From contig NZ_JAAUWW010000025.1 in assembly GCF_014694375.1 (NCBI RefSeq), positions 1 to 32,677 of the forward strand: DNA of 32,677 nucleotides, written 5' to 3'. Shown in pieces: positions 1 to 8,528 of this stretch (the stretch's first letter is position 1; each line of letters starts with the position of its first letter). Source of the DNA: Vibrio sp. S17_S38. GTDB lineage: Bacteria > Pseudomonadota > Gammaproteobacteria > Enterobacterales > Vibrionaceae. The position numbers and the translations under genes are program-made. The notes below the pieces were generated by a model. It was not told the origin of the DNA, did not search any database, and was given only the letters and a program-made list of their open reading frames with translations.

Positions 1-23
1 GGGCTTAAACGCAGTTATAAAAA

Positions 24-49
24 ATGGCAGCCTGTTTAAAAGCTGCCAT
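24..49 (-). terminator. Rho-independent terminator of the nitroreductase gene
   Basis: An 8-bp perfect stem (ATGGCAGC / GCTGCCAT) with a 10-nt loop lies just downstream of the leftward nitroreductase gene. Read on the minus strand, the stem is followed by a T-rich tract (TTTTTATAA), as expected for an intrinsic terminator. Confidence 0.75.
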
Positions 50-74
50 AGAAAAATAATATTAATACAATCGG

Positions 75-731
75 TTATAGAGTGATCACTACTTCTGGCT
101 CAGCCAAACGTGATTTAGGTAACTTGGCATTATAATCTTCAGATGAATTGTGATAACCAATCGCAAGTGTTACATGACACTCGTAGCCATCTAATTCGGC
201 TGCAAACTCTTGACCAATCATTTCAGAATCGACACCTTCCATCGTAGTAGAATCAATGCCCAAACGAGCTAGAGTATGCAAGGTGTTACCTAAAGCAATG
301 TAAGTTTGAGATTTGGTCCAATCATTATTGAAGCCTTGCTCATTGGTATTTAAATCGACGAATACAAATCCACCAAAAGCTTGTTGTTTATCTTCTGGCT
401 TAGTTCGTCCATCGATGATGCCTTGATCGATTACTTTTTCATAATCAGCTTTGATATACTTCATTTTATGAGCAAATAAAATGATGTGTGAAGCTGCCGT
501 TGCATGCGGTTGGTTAAATTGGAATTTATTTGCAAAGGTATTGTGGAAACGCTGTTTCGCTTGGTCTGATTCTAAAACAACGAATTTCCAAGGTTGAGAA
601 TTAATAGAAGATGGCGATAAACGCATTGCATCTTTTAATACTTGAATATCTTCAGCTGAAACTTTCTTGCTTGAGTCATAACGTTTGGCCGTGTAGCGGT
701 TTGCAAGATCTTTAATAATTGGATGAGTCAT
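75..731 (-). CDS. nfsB: Oxygen-insensitive NAD(P)H nitroreductase (NfsB family)
   Basis: FMN-dependent cytoplasmic nitroreductase/dihydropteridine reductase, using NAD(P)H to reduce nitroaromatics and quinones. I place the start at the internal ATG at 729-731 (MTHPIIKDLANRYT), giving 218 residues, the usual length of E. coli NfsB. The 32 residues of open frame upstream do not look like this family, and the chosen ATG has an AAGG element shortly upstream. Family landmarks are the N-terminal RYTAKRYD segment, SPSSINSQPW (FMN-binding loop, about residues 39-48), and the C-terminal YNAKLPKSRL. The gene stands alone, has its own terminator, and diverges from the Lon-like gene. Family assignment is firm; the physiological substrate is not known from sequence. 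Confidence 0.9.
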   Translation of the reverse strand: MTHPIIKDLANRYTAKRYDSSKKVSAEDIQVLKDAMRLSPSSINSQPWKFVVLESDQAKQRFHNTFANKFQFNQPHATAASHIILFAHKMKYIKADYEKVIDQGIIDGRTKPEDKQQAFGGFVFVDLNTNEQGFNNDWTKSQTYIALGNTLHTLARLGIDSTTMEGVDSEMIGQEFAAELDGYECHVTLAIGYHNSSEDYNAKLPKSRLAEPEVVITL

Positions 732-1018
732 AAGAAACCTTTTTAATGATGAATGGACAACGTTAGCGCTACCCGGATTTTTATTGAGTGTCGGGATTAT
801 ATCTCTTTTCTTTTCATCACAGATCAAAACTTTTTTGAATGACTTTATCGAAAAATTTGATAATGATCGGGTGGTGTTTATGGCATGGTATTTGAGTGAT
901 ATTTGACCGCTTAATCATCAATTTAGGTCTAATCACAAAAATTACGATAAAAGCGTACTACTCTAAATGTATGCAGTGCTACAGTGGTTTATAGCCTTTA
1001 ACTGAGTAAGGATTGCTT

Positions 1019-3430
1019 ATGTCGAAAAATTCGCATTCAACTGACTTGAACTCAACATCTCCGGCATCACTTTTCAATACCCTTGATGCTTCCAAGCTTT
1101 ACAATTCGGCTGACCTTGAGCTGTTTCCTTGTAAATCAACCAAAGATATTCCACCGATTGATGAAATTGTGGGTCAAGAACGCGCCCAAAAAGCGGTTGA
1201 GTTTGCCATGTCGATTAAAGACAAAGGCTACAACATTTATGCATCGGGGCAAAACGGCTTAGGCAAACGCACTATGATTCTGCGTTACCTTAACCGCCAT
1301 AAACCGGAAGATTTACAGCTATTTGACTGGTGTTATGTCGCCAATTTTGAAGATATTCGTAAGCCAAAAGTATTAAAGCTTCAATCAGGAGTGGGTAAGC
1401 CGTTTCGTCTCGATATTGAAAAATTACTTAGTAAATTAGTGAAAGCGTTACCGTTGGCGTTTGATAATGAAGTGTATTTTACTCGCTCAGAAAAGTTGAA
1501 AAATCAGTTAAATCAAAAACAACAAACGGCATTAGAAGAAATAACTAAAGAAGCAAAAGAAAAACGCGTTAGCCTTGCGGTGACCATGCAAGGTGATTAC
1601 GAATTTATTGCGATGCTCGATGAAGAAAAGCTGCATAGCGAAGAAACGTTTGATGCATTGACGCGTAAAGAGCAAGATTATTTTCGCACCACGATTGATG
1701 CGCTAGAGTTCAAGCTTCGCGGTATGGTTCGCCAACTGACGGAATGGGAAGAAGCTTTTAGTGATAAGATCAAAAAGCTGAATGATGAAACGACATTAGA
1801 AGTGTTGGCTTATCAAATTAAAGCGTTAAAAGGCGTTTATGCAGCGTACCCTGAAATAAAGCAGCACTTATCAGATTTGCAGAAAGATATCGTCGAAAAT
1901 GTTGAAATCTTCTTGCAAGAAAGTGATGAGCAAAATGAAATTGCCTCTGCATCTTTAGATGGCAAACTTCCGCGTCGTTATAGCATTAATGTATTGGTCA
2001 ATCAGATTGATAATACTTTTCCAATTGTGGTGGAAGATAGCCCCAATTATCACAGCATTTTTGGCTGCGTTGAAACAGCAACCTATAAAGGCACCGTGTT
2101 TACGGATTTCTCATTGATCCGTTCTGGTAGTTTGCATAAAGCCAATGGCGGCGTGTTATTGATGGATGCGATTAAGGTTCTTGAACAGCCATATGTGTGG
2201 GATGGTATTAAACGGGCTTTACGAGCTCGTCAATTAAGCTTAACGTCGCTTGAAAAAGAGGTGACATTATCTGGTGCGGTATCACTTGATCCTGAAGCGA
2301 TCCCGTTGGATGTCAAAATTATCTTATTTGGTGATTATCGAACCTATCAACTTTTGCAGCATTACGATCCAGAGTTTAGTGAGCTATTTAGAGTGACCGC
2401 AGACTTTGAAGATGAGATGACCCGAACCGTTGATGCTGAAATGCATTACGCACGATTTATCTCAAGCATAGTACGCGATAACGGCTTGCTGCATTGCGAC
2501 AAAAAAGCCATTGCCAAGATTATTGAACATAGCTCGCGGATGTCGGGAAATCAGAATAAGTTATCGCTACATTCTGCCCATATCGCTAATTTATTGCGTG
2601 AATCTAATTACGTGGCTCGTGGTGCAAAATCAAACTTGATCCGAGCATCACATGTTGATCAAGCCTTAAGCAATCAAGAGCTACGCGTTAATCGGTTACA
2701 AGATAATGTGATGGAAACCTTCACAAATGGCACTACGTTAATAAAAACTGAAGGTTGTGCGGTGGGCGTGGTTAATGCGCTCTCTGTGTTATCAACGAGC
2801 GACCACATGTTTGGGGCTCCGAATCGTATTACAGCAACGACGGCTTATGGTGATGGGGATATCTTAGATATTGAACGTAATGTCGATTTAGGTGGCAGTA
2901 TTCACTCGAAAGGTGTGATGATTCTATCGGCTTATCTTGCCTCAATTTTGGGTCGTAATGCCAAAATTCCGCTCACCACACATATTACCTTTGAGCAGTC
3001 TTATGGCGGCGTTGATGGAGACAGTGCCTCGATGGCAGAAGTGTGCGCGATTGTATCGGCGTATTCTAAATTGCCATTAAGACAAGATATTGCGATTACA
3101 GGCTCTATGAATCAGTTTGGTGAAGCACAGCCGATTGGTGGTGTGAATGAGAAGATCGAAGGCTTCTTTAATGTCTGTAAAATTAAAGGTCGTCGCTCAA
3201 CACAAGGTGTGATCATTCCTCAATCGAATGTACATAATTTAATGTTATCCGCCGAAGTGCGACAAGCCGTGGCGAAAGGTGATTTTCATATTTGGGCAAT
3301 TGAGCATGTGACCCAAGCGCTTGAAATATTTACCGGTGTTGAAGCTGGTGTAGTGGGTGATGATTTTACCTTTGGTACGGGCACTGTGTTTGGAATAACC
3401 CAAGTGAAGCTGAATGCATTGAGAAAATAA
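1019..3430 (+). CDS. Lon-family ATP-dependent protease (LonB/LonH-like)
   Basis: Putative AAA+ serine protease of peptidase family S16, 803 residues from the ATG at 1019, preceded by a TAAGGA ribosome-binding site. A TTG two codons upstream is also in frame but less likely. The N-terminal half carries a P-loop (SGQNGLGKRT, about residues 76-85) and a long charged helical insertion (about 150-290). A degenerate Walker B (GGVLLMDA) comes before the protease domain. The C-terminal domain has the Ser-Lys dyad: Ser669 in GDSASMAE and Lys712 in NEKIEG. They are 43 residues apart, the same spacing as Ser679 and Lys722 of E. coli Lon. It resembles the LonB/YcbZ-type group rather than housekeeping Lon, because the N-terminal LAN domain is absent. 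Function is inferred from family; targets are unknown. Confidence 0.88.
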   Translation: MSKNSHSTDLNSTSPASLFNTLDASKLYNSADLELFPCKSTKDIPPIDEIVGQERAQKAVEFAMSIKDKGYNIYASGQNGLGKRTMILRYLNRHKPEDLQLFDWCYVANFEDIRKPKVLKLQSGVGKPFRLDIEKLLSKLVKALPLAFDNEVYFTRSEKLKNQLNQKQQTALEEITKEAKEKRVSLAVTMQGDYEFIAMLDEEKLHSEETFDALTRKEQDYFRTTIDALEFKLRGMVRQLTEWEEAFSDKIKKLNDETTLEVLAYQIKALKGVYAAYPEIKQHLSDLQKDIVENVEIFLQESDEQNEIASASLDGKLPRRYSINVLVNQIDNTFPIVVEDSPNYHSIFGCVETATYKGTVFTDFSLIRSGSLHKANGGVLLMDAIKVLEQPYVWDGIKRALRARQLSLTSLEKEVTLSGAVSLDPEAIPLDVKIILFGDYRTYQLLQHYDPEFSELFRVTADFEDEMTRTVDAEMHYARFISSIVRDNGLLHCDKKAIAKIIEHSSRMSGNQNKLSLHSAHIANLLRESNYVARGAKSNLIRASHVDQALSNQELRVNRLQDNVMETFTNGTTLIKTEGCAVGVVNALSVLSTSDHMFGAPNRITATTAYGDGDILDIERNVDLGGSIHSKGVMILSAYLASILGRNAKIPLTTHITFEQSYGGVDGDSASMAEVCAIVSAYSKLPLRQDIAITGSMNQFGEAQPIGGVNEKIEGFFNVCKIKGRRSTQGVIIPQSNVHNLMLSAEVRQAVAKGDFHIWAIEHVTQALEIFTGVEAGVVGDDFTFGTGTVFGITQVKLNALRK

Positions 3431-3460
3431 TTAACTATTAAAATAATAATAAACGAACGG

Positions 3461-3491
3461 ATACCCTGCCAGATTTAGCAGGGTATTTTTA
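3461..3491 (+). terminator. Rho-independent terminator after the Lon-like gene
   Basis: A perfect 9-bp stem (ATACCCTGC / GCAGGGTAT) with an 8-nt loop runs straight into a T-rich tract, 30 bp after the stop codon. Confidence 0.9.
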
Positions 3492-3576
3492 TAAAACGGC
3501 AATAAGTTACATAATGGTTTACCTTACCCCTGTAGTAAGCTTTATCATCCTTGTAAGAAATAAAAAGGAGAGAGTA

Positions 3577-3687
3577 ATGGGATGTTGTAATCAAGCGCCA
3601 AATGGTGGTGGGGATGTTAAATTAGGCCTTAAAGTTTTCGGTATTATTGCAGTGATCGTTTTATTAATTGCTGTGATATTTGGTTGA
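3577..3687 (+). CDS. Small 36-residue single-pass membrane peptide
   Basis: An open frame of 36 codons opens with ATG behind a strong AAAAAGGAGAG ribosome-binding site. It begins MGCCNQAPNGGGD and continues into an uninterrupted hydrophobic helix (about residues 17-36), so a membrane peptide with a short cysteine-rich N-terminus is likely. It has its own space between a terminator and the GST gene. I do not recognise a named family. The evidence for expression is the good ribosome-binding site and membrane-like composition. The adjacent cysteines could bind metal or be lipidated, but no lipobox precedes them. Confidence 0.6.
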   Translation: MGCCNQAPNGGGDVKLGLKVFGIIAVIVLLIAVIFG

Positions 3688-3792
3688 TTTACTTTAATTA
3701 AATTCTCGCTTATTCTGGATGAAATTAAAAAAACATTTTGTAGTCTTATCATGAAATAGCCGCTACAAAAAATATCAACACAAGGAGTGTGA

Positions 3793-4440
3793 ATGAAGTT
3801 ATATATAGGTAATCAAAATTATTCTAGCTGGTCATTACGTGGCTGGCTTATTTTCGCCCAAAATAATATACCAGTAGATGTGGTTAAATTAACTTTATTT
3901 ACAGATGAGTTTTATCAATCATTACAAGCGGTTTCACCAGCTGCCAAAGTGCCAGCTCTGGTGGATAATGATGTCGCTATTTGGGATTCATTAGCAATTT
4001 TAGAATACATAAATGAAAGTGTTTTAGATGGGAAAGCTTGGCCACAAAACCAATCGTTACGTGGTAAAGCGCGTGCCCTTGCTTGTGAAATGCATTCAGG
4101 GTTCGGCGCGCTTCGAAACGAGCTGCCAATGAATTGTCGTGCAACTCGAAAAGTGGATTTGAGCGATTCTGCCCAAAAGGATATTGCACGAGTCGATGCC
4201 ATGTGGTCTGAGCAAATGACGCAAAACCCAAATGCTTGGTTGTTTGGTGAGTGGTCGATAGCAGATGCTATGTACGCACCTTTGGCATTACGTTTTAAAA
4301 CTTATCAAATTGAGTTGTCTGATCTTGCTCGGCAGTATCAACAAAAAGTACTTAAAAGTGAAGCCATTCAACAGTGGTTGGCAGAAGCAAGCTTAGAGAA
4401 GGATATTGTTGAAGAAGATGAAGCGGGCACGGATGTTTAA
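3793..4440 (+). CDS. Glutathione S-transferase family protein
   Basis: Cytosolic GST-type protein of 215 residues. The N-terminal thioredoxin-like half begins MKLYIGNQNYSSWSLRGWL, has the cis-proline loop AKVPALV (about residues 52-58), and the glutathione gamma-glutamyl contact region DSLAILEYI (about 65-73). The C-terminal half is all-helical, with the usual N-cap segment WSIADAMYAPL. The start has a good AAGGAG site 6 bp upstream. It is monocistronic, between a small membrane peptide and a terminator. The substrate is not predictable; a housekeeping detoxification role is likely. Confidence 0.85.
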   Translation: MKLYIGNQNYSSWSLRGWLIFAQNNIPVDVVKLTLFTDEFYQSLQAVSPAAKVPALVDNDVAIWDSLAILEYINESVLDGKAWPQNQSLRGKARALACEMHSGFGALRNELPMNCRATRKVDLSDSAQKDIARVDAMWSEQMTQNPNAWLFGEWSIADAMYAPLALRFKTYQIELSDLARQYQQKVLKSEAIQQWLAEASLEKDIVEEDEAGTDV

Positions 4441-4521
4441 AGTAACGTAGCCTTAGTCGAAAAATACATCTTAGGCGCTTACATCTTGGCTGATTGCATC
4501 TTAGTTATTAAGGGCTAAAAA

Positions 4522-4557
4522 GGCTCAAGACATCAAATGATGCTTGAGCCTTTTACT
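4522..4557 (+). terminator. Rho-independent terminator after the GST gene
   Basis: A long hairpin (GGCTCAAG-CATC paired with GATG-CTTGAGCC, one unpaired A, 4-nt loop) is followed by TTTTACTATTTT. The A-rich left flank may let it work in both directions. Confidence 0.85.
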
Positions 4558-4661
4558 ATTTTCATTTGATTATTTTAAGATGGAACATTTTAATTAAAGA
4601 AATAACAGGTATCTTATCGAGGCAAACGTTAAGTAAACGTGAAGAAGAAAAGGCAGAAATA

Positions 4662-5333
4662 ATGAGAGTATTAATTGTTGATGATACCCATAGCGTGGTT
4701 GAAACCATCATGGATTATCTTGAGCTTGAAGGCGTGGATACTGATTGTGCTTATAATGGTGAATCGGCAATTCAGTTAATCAAAGACAACCATTACGATG
4801 TGATTATTATGGATATTATGATGCCAAAACTTGATGGGATCAGCGCTGTAAAAATATTGCGTGATGAGCTTTATTGTAATATACCCATTTTATTTTTAAC
4901 CGCTAAAGATACCCTTGATGATAAAGTTCAAGCATTTCATTCCGGCGGTGATGACTTTTTAAATAAACCCTTTGCGATGCAAGAATTGGTTTTGCGTTTA
5001 AATGCTTTACATAAACGAGGCCCAAGAATTGATGTTGGTCACTTGAGTTTTGCTGATTTAGAAATGGACTTACAAACCAATGAAATTACTCGCGAGAAGC
5101 AGGCAATCAAACTAAGCAAGATACAACGAACTATATTCAAATTATTATTGAAAAATGCGCCTGCAGCTGTCAGTAAAGAAGCAGTGATCTTAGAAATTTG
5201 GGGCGAAGATAGTCCTTCCAGTGATTCTTTACGCAGCCATATTTACGGCTTAAGAACGGCATTAGATAAAGGCTTTGAAACCTCCCGCTTAGAAACATTA
5301 CACAGCCAAGGATATCGACTTAAAAATGACTAA
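4662..5333 (+). CDS. OmpR/PhoB-family response regulator
   Basis: Two-component response regulator of 223 residues from the ATG at 4662 (MRVLIVDDTHS). This start puts the acidic DD pair at residues 7-8, and the open frame upstream has no family-like residues. The receiver domain has the phospho-acceptor Asp51 (MDIMMPK), the LTAKD switch region and a conserved Lys (LNKPF, about residue 102). The C-terminal winged helix-turn-helix (about 130-223) includes LEIWGEDSPSSDSLRSHIYGLR. The stop overlaps the kinase start, so the two genes are co-translated. With two OB-fold stress proteins downstream it resembles the QseB or CarR/VprA regulators of enterics and vibrios. That link is inference from context. 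Confidence 0.9.
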   Translation: MRVLIVDDTHSVVETIMDYLELEGVDTDCAYNGESAIQLIKDNHYDVIIMDIMMPKLDGISAVKILRDELYCNIPILFLTAKDTLDDKVQAFHSGGDDFLNKPFAMQELVLRLNALHKRGPRIDVGHLSFADLEMDLQTNEITREKQAIKLSKIQRTIFKLLLKNAPAAVSKEAVILEIWGEDSPSSDSLRSHIYGLRTALDKGFETSRLETLHSQGYRLKND

Positions 5334-6555
5334 TGCCCCAACGTTATCCAGCCGAATTCGCCTGACATTTATCATTTTGACTAGTTTGATGTTCGCGCTA
5401 TTTTGGGGATTAATTTATTTTGCTCAAGATCGATTAGAAGTGATCAGTTTAGAGCACCGCCTGACAACTGAAACACAAGAATATACGCATAATTATCGTA
5501 AATATGGTTTTAAAGCGGAGTTGCCCGATCCACAAGAGCTAGACACTTATTGGTCGAAAGAAGAAACGCCAGAATGGTTACTGCCTTATACTTCGCCAGG
5601 TTTTTTTGAAGAGCAATTAGGTAAAGAGGATAAGCACTTTTTAGTGACTAAACATCCATCAGGGCAAGGTTGGTTATATGTGGTTTATCAAGATGATGCT
5701 GATGATTACCTAGATAATTATGAAGATAACTTACATTTAATTACTTTTTTAGCTGGATCGATTTTTTTGATAGCAGTGATGGCTTATGGTTTATATTTTG
5801 TACGTTTACTTTCTACGCCTTTAATTCAAATTGAGCATAAAATTCGTTCAATGGCTCCAGATAAACCTAATTTTGAGGTAGACACCCGATATAAAGAAAC
5901 CCGCAGCATTGAACAAACATTACTAGAAAATAAAGCAAAAATTGCATCGTATTTTCAGCGAGAACAAGAGTTTAGTCGTTTTTCATCCCATGAACTTAGA
6001 ACACCGATAATGGTGATTAAAGGCTCAACGGATTTACTTAAAAAGCTGCCTGACCAATCTATAATGGCAAAGAAAGCGATTGCACGTTTAGATTATGCTG
6101 CAAATCAAATGCAAATATTGACGGAAGCCTTTTTATTACTCGGTAAGGAAGACATCGAGTCACACCATATTACTCATTCACAGCTATCAAGCCGAGTGAC
6201 ATGGGTGCTGGATAATATGACTCAGCATTTTGCGAAACAAGATGCTAGTTACCAGTTAAGTATTGACGGAGAAGCTCACATTACTGCTCCGCAAAGTTTT
6301 ATCGATATTGTAGTCAGTAACTTAATCAAGAATGCGTTCAGTTACAGCATTGGTGATATTGTTATCGAACTTCACAGTGAAACCTTAACCATAACAAATC
6401 AACATGGCGGTCACGATATGCATAATGCAGGTTATGGTTGTGGCTTGGTCATTATTCAGCGCATTTGTGAGCGAATGGGATGGAAGTTGATGACACAAAA
6501 CAATGAAACGGTTTTCTTAGCAAAAGTTGTGTTTTTGTCTAATGTCTCTCAGTAA
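5326..6555 (+). CDS. Sensor histidine kinase partner of the OmpR-type regulator
   Basis: Inner-membrane histidine kinase of 409 residues, overlapping the response regulator gene by 8 bp. Two membrane helices (about residues 12-32 and 138-158) flank a periplasmic sensor region of about 105 residues rich in acidic and aromatic residues (for example a DDADDYLDNYEDN stretch near the second helix). The H-box FSSHELRTPI puts the phosphorylated histidine at about residue 222. The ATPase domain has the N-box VVSNLIKNAFSYS and a GYGCGLVI G2-type box. The family resembles CarS/VprB of Vibrio cholerae, but I assign no symbol. The acidic sensor region would suit sensing of cations or cationic peptides; this is inference. 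Confidence 0.87.
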   Translation: MTNAPTLSSRIRLTFIILTSLMFALFWGLIYFAQDRLEVISLEHRLTTETQEYTHNYRKYGFKAELPDPQELDTYWSKEETPEWLLPYTSPGFFEEQLGKEDKHFLVTKHPSGQGWLYVVYQDDADDYLDNYEDNLHLITFLAGSIFLIAVMAYGLYFVRLLSTPLIQIEHKIRSMAPDKPNFEVDTRYKETRSIEQTLLENKAKIASYFQREQEFSRFSSHELRTPIMVIKGSTDLLKKLPDQSIMAKKAIARLDYAANQMQILTEAFLLLGKEDIESHHITHSQLSSRVTWVLDNMTQHFAKQDASYQLSIDGEAHITAPQSFIDIVVSNLIKNAFSYSIGDIVIELHSETLTITNQHGGHDMHNAGYGCGLVIIQRICERMGWKLMTQNNETVFLAKVVFLSNVSQ

Positions 6556-6721
6556 CCGTCGCGATGTTGTTACTGCAAATCAGTCGGTGTATACCCGTTT
6601 TTACTTGAACTGTAGTTTTATTCTTTTACAAATAGGAGTGAACTACGCTTGTTCACCTCGCCGTTAATTACTTTTGGTAGATAGGCTTACCAATTAAGTT
6701 TTTATTTATATTTTTAGAGTT

Positions 6722-6737
6722 TTCACAAAGTCTTCAC
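6722..6737 (+). promoter_or_regulatory. Direct repeat TTCAC-N6-TTCAC upstream of the OB-fold genes
   Basis: Two TTCAC pentamers start 11 bp apart (6722 and 6733), about 90 bp before the first OB-fold gene. OmpR/PhoB-type regulators usually bind tandem half-sites one helical turn apart, so this is a candidate site for the regulator encoded just upstream. Confidence 0.35.
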
Positions 6738-6823
6738 GTTTGATCGAATAATCTAATGCCATACCAACAAGGACAAACGTTTTTGTTTGAGATAATTCGT
6801 TTAAATAATAGAAAGGTGAACAC

Positions 6824-7222
6824 ATGAAAAATACTATGACTATTTTAGCACTTGCAGCCGCGATTTCTGTTTCTGGTTCTGTAGCGGCAGAAGTGATTTC
6901 ACCGGCACAGGCAACAAAAGCCACTACAACTCAAGGTGGATTCCAAGGCCCGAATAACGGTCACAAAATGATTGAAACCGTGGAATTAGCTAAAGATGCT
7001 CGCGATGATAATAAGGTCGTACTAACGGGACATATTAAGAGTTCATTAGGTAATGAGAAGTATATATTTGCTGATTCAACGGGTGAGATCACGGTTGAGA
7101 TTGATAATGATAAATGGCATGGCCGTACAGTAACGACTGAAGATAACGTTATTTTACGAGGTGAAGTGGATAAAGATTGGAATGATCTCACTATCGATGT
7201 CGATAGCCTTGAAGTGCAGTAA
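6824..7222 (+). CDS. YgiW/YdeI-family bacterial OB-fold (BOF) periplasmic protein, copy 1
   Basis: Secreted 132-residue protein with a signal peptide ending near VAAEV (about residues 1-23). The mature part begins with a GGFQGPN motif and forms a small OB-fold: VVLTGHIKSSLG, YIFADSTGEITVEID, then VILRGEVDKDWND and IDVDSLEV. This matches the BOF/DUF388 family, whose members include YgiW/VisP and YdeI, tied to stress and antimicrobial-peptide resistance. A ribosome-binding site AAAGGTGA precedes the ATG. It sits behind a two-component system and before a paralogue, which suggests regulation by that system. The ligand is unknown. Confidence 0.87.
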   Translation: MKNTMTILALAAAISVSGSVAAEVISPAQATKATTTQGGFQGPNNGHKMIETVELAKDARDDNKVVLTGHIKSSLGNEKYIFADSTGEITVEIDNDKWHGRTVTTEDNVILRGEVDKDWNDLTIDVDSLEVQ

Positions 7223-7245
7223 TTGTAAGCATGAGAGGCCGTAAT

Positions 7246-7650
7246 ATGAAAAAAATTATTTTAGTTTGTGTTCTAAGTTTGTTTACTTTGCCAGCGATGG
7301 CGGAAAATCATGTAACAACGGCTAATAGCTCACAAGCAATCCAAACGGCAAATAGCAAAGGTGGCTTCCAAGGGCCAACTAAATCAAAGCGTATTATGAA
7401 AGATGTGATCAGCGCAATGAATGCTAGTGACAACTCAGTGGTGGAGTTAACCGGTAACTTAACAATGTCATTGGGGGATGAGGATTATATTTTTCAAGAC
7501 CCGACAGGCGAAGTTACCGTTGAGATTGATGATGATATTTGGTTTGGAAGAGTCGTTACACCGGAAATGAATATCGTGATCCGTGGTGAAGTAGAGAAAG
7601 ATTGGAATGATATTTCTATTGATGTTGATAGTTTAGAAATCGTGAAATAA
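7246..7650 (+). CDS. YgiW/YdeI-family BOF periplasmic protein, copy 2
   Basis: Second BOF-family protein, 134 residues, starting at the ATG at 7246 (MKKIILVCVLSLFTLPAMA), which gives a typical signal peptide and has GAGAGG 7 bp upstream. An upstream in-frame ATG at 7231 would place charged residues before the signal peptide and is less likely. The mature part shares GGFQGP, the DxTGEVTVEID strand and the EKDWNDISIDVDSLE end with the first copy, so the two arose by tandem duplication. The stop of copy 1 lies 23 bp upstream, so they probably form one operon ended by the hairpin at 7656-7690. Confidence 0.87.
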   Translation: MKKIILVCVLSLFTLPAMAENHVTTANSSQAIQTANSKGGFQGPTKSKRIMKDVISAMNASDNSVVELTGNLTMSLGDEDYIFQDPTGEVTVEIDDDIWFGRVVTPEMNIVIRGEVEKDWNDISIDVDSLEIVK

Positions 7651-7655
7651 AAAAT

Positions 7656-7690
7656 AACCCTGATGGCATTTATTCGCTATCAGGGTTTTT
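7656..7690 (+). terminator. Rho-independent terminator of the BOF gene pair
   Basis: The stem AACCCTGAT / ATCAGGGTT, with a mismatched inner GC pair, is followed by a T run. It lies 5 bp after the stop codon. Confidence 0.85.
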
Positions 7691-7737
7691 AGTCTTTGGA
7701 TAAATTGTAGAGCTTAAGTACTTAAAATCTTGAGCAA

Positions 7738-8472
7738 TTAAGCTCTTGAGCGAATGACATCCGAAAACACGACATGCAAATCACTCGATGTCGCATCATC
7801 ATTTAAGTTTAAGTTAGCTCTAATATGCTGTAAATGGTGATCCATTAGGTGAAGAGCTTGCGTCTTATCACCCGATTCAATCGCATTTAATAAGTTTGTA
7901 TGTTCATCTTGTGAACAATTACTGTTATTACTGCCTTCGTATTGAGCAATAAGCAAAGAGGTTTGTGAAACTAAGCTGCGTAAGAAATGCAGCAAAGGGG
8001 CATTTTTAGCCATTTTAGCCAGCTCAATATGGAACTCACCCGATAAGCGAATACCTTTACCCACATCATTATTAGCAATGGCTTCATTTTCACTAATGAC
8101 TAAATTACGTAATACTTGTAACTGAACTTGGTTACAGTTTTCTGTTGCGAGTTCAGTTACTGCAAGTTCCGCTATTTCTCGAGCTTTTAATATTTGAACC
8201 GCTTCGTCAATAGTTGGCGCTGAAACAGTAGCGCCACGATTTGGTTTAATATCAACTACTTGCTCAAGAGATAGGCGTAAAAGGGCACGGCGAATAATCG
8301 TGCGGCTTACCCCAAATATTTCACTTAATGATTCTTCATTAAGCTTGGTATTGGGTGGTAGGCGCTGCTCCAAAATCGCATCAAAGATGTAGCAGTACAC
8401 CACATCATCTTGAGTTTGATTATTGGCCTTTGCCTGAATTTTAGTATTAGATAGTTTAGTTAATTTAGTCAT
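7738..8472 (-). CDS. GntR-family transcriptional regulator (FadR/FCD subfamily)
   Basis: Cytoplasmic DNA-binding regulator of 244 residues. The N-terminal winged helix-turn-helix (about residues 22-88) contains LNEESLSEIFGVSRTIIRRALLRL and a NRGATVS wing. The C-terminal helical FCD domain has candidate metal ligands in GEFHIELAK, DEHTNLL and DHHLQHI. FCD regulators usually sense small organic acids. It is the last gene of a leftward aceB-glcG-gntR set, and palindromes suited to this family lie before it and in the aceB/gcl promoter region. I infer that it controls the glyoxylate block, with glyoxylate or a related acid as possible effector. The direction of control cannot be told from sequence. 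Confidence 0.88.
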   Translation of the reverse strand: MTKLTKLSNTKIQAKANNQTQDDVVYCYIFDAILEQRLPPNTKLNEESLSEIFGVSRTIIRRALLRLSLEQVVDIKPNRGATVSAPTIDEAVQILKAREIAELAVTELATENCNQVQLQVLRNLVISENEAIANNDVGKGIRLSGEFHIELAKMAKNAPLLHFLRSLVSQTSLLIAQYEGSNNSNCSQDEHTNLLNAIESGDKTQALHLMDHHLQHIRANLNLNDDATSSDLHVVFSDVIRSRA

Positions 8473-8500
8473 GGCCTAATCTGCTGATATTCCAAAAATA

Positions 8501-8514
8501 ATATTGTACATTAT
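8501..8514. promoter_or_regulatory. Candidate GntR operator before the gntR gene
   Basis: ATATTGTACATTAT has a TGTACA core with flanking AT dyad symmetry. It lies 29 bp before the gntR start and resembles the sites at 10691, 10851 and 10925, suggesting autoregulation. Confidence 0.5.
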
Positions 8515-8528
8515 AGACACTATTTTGC

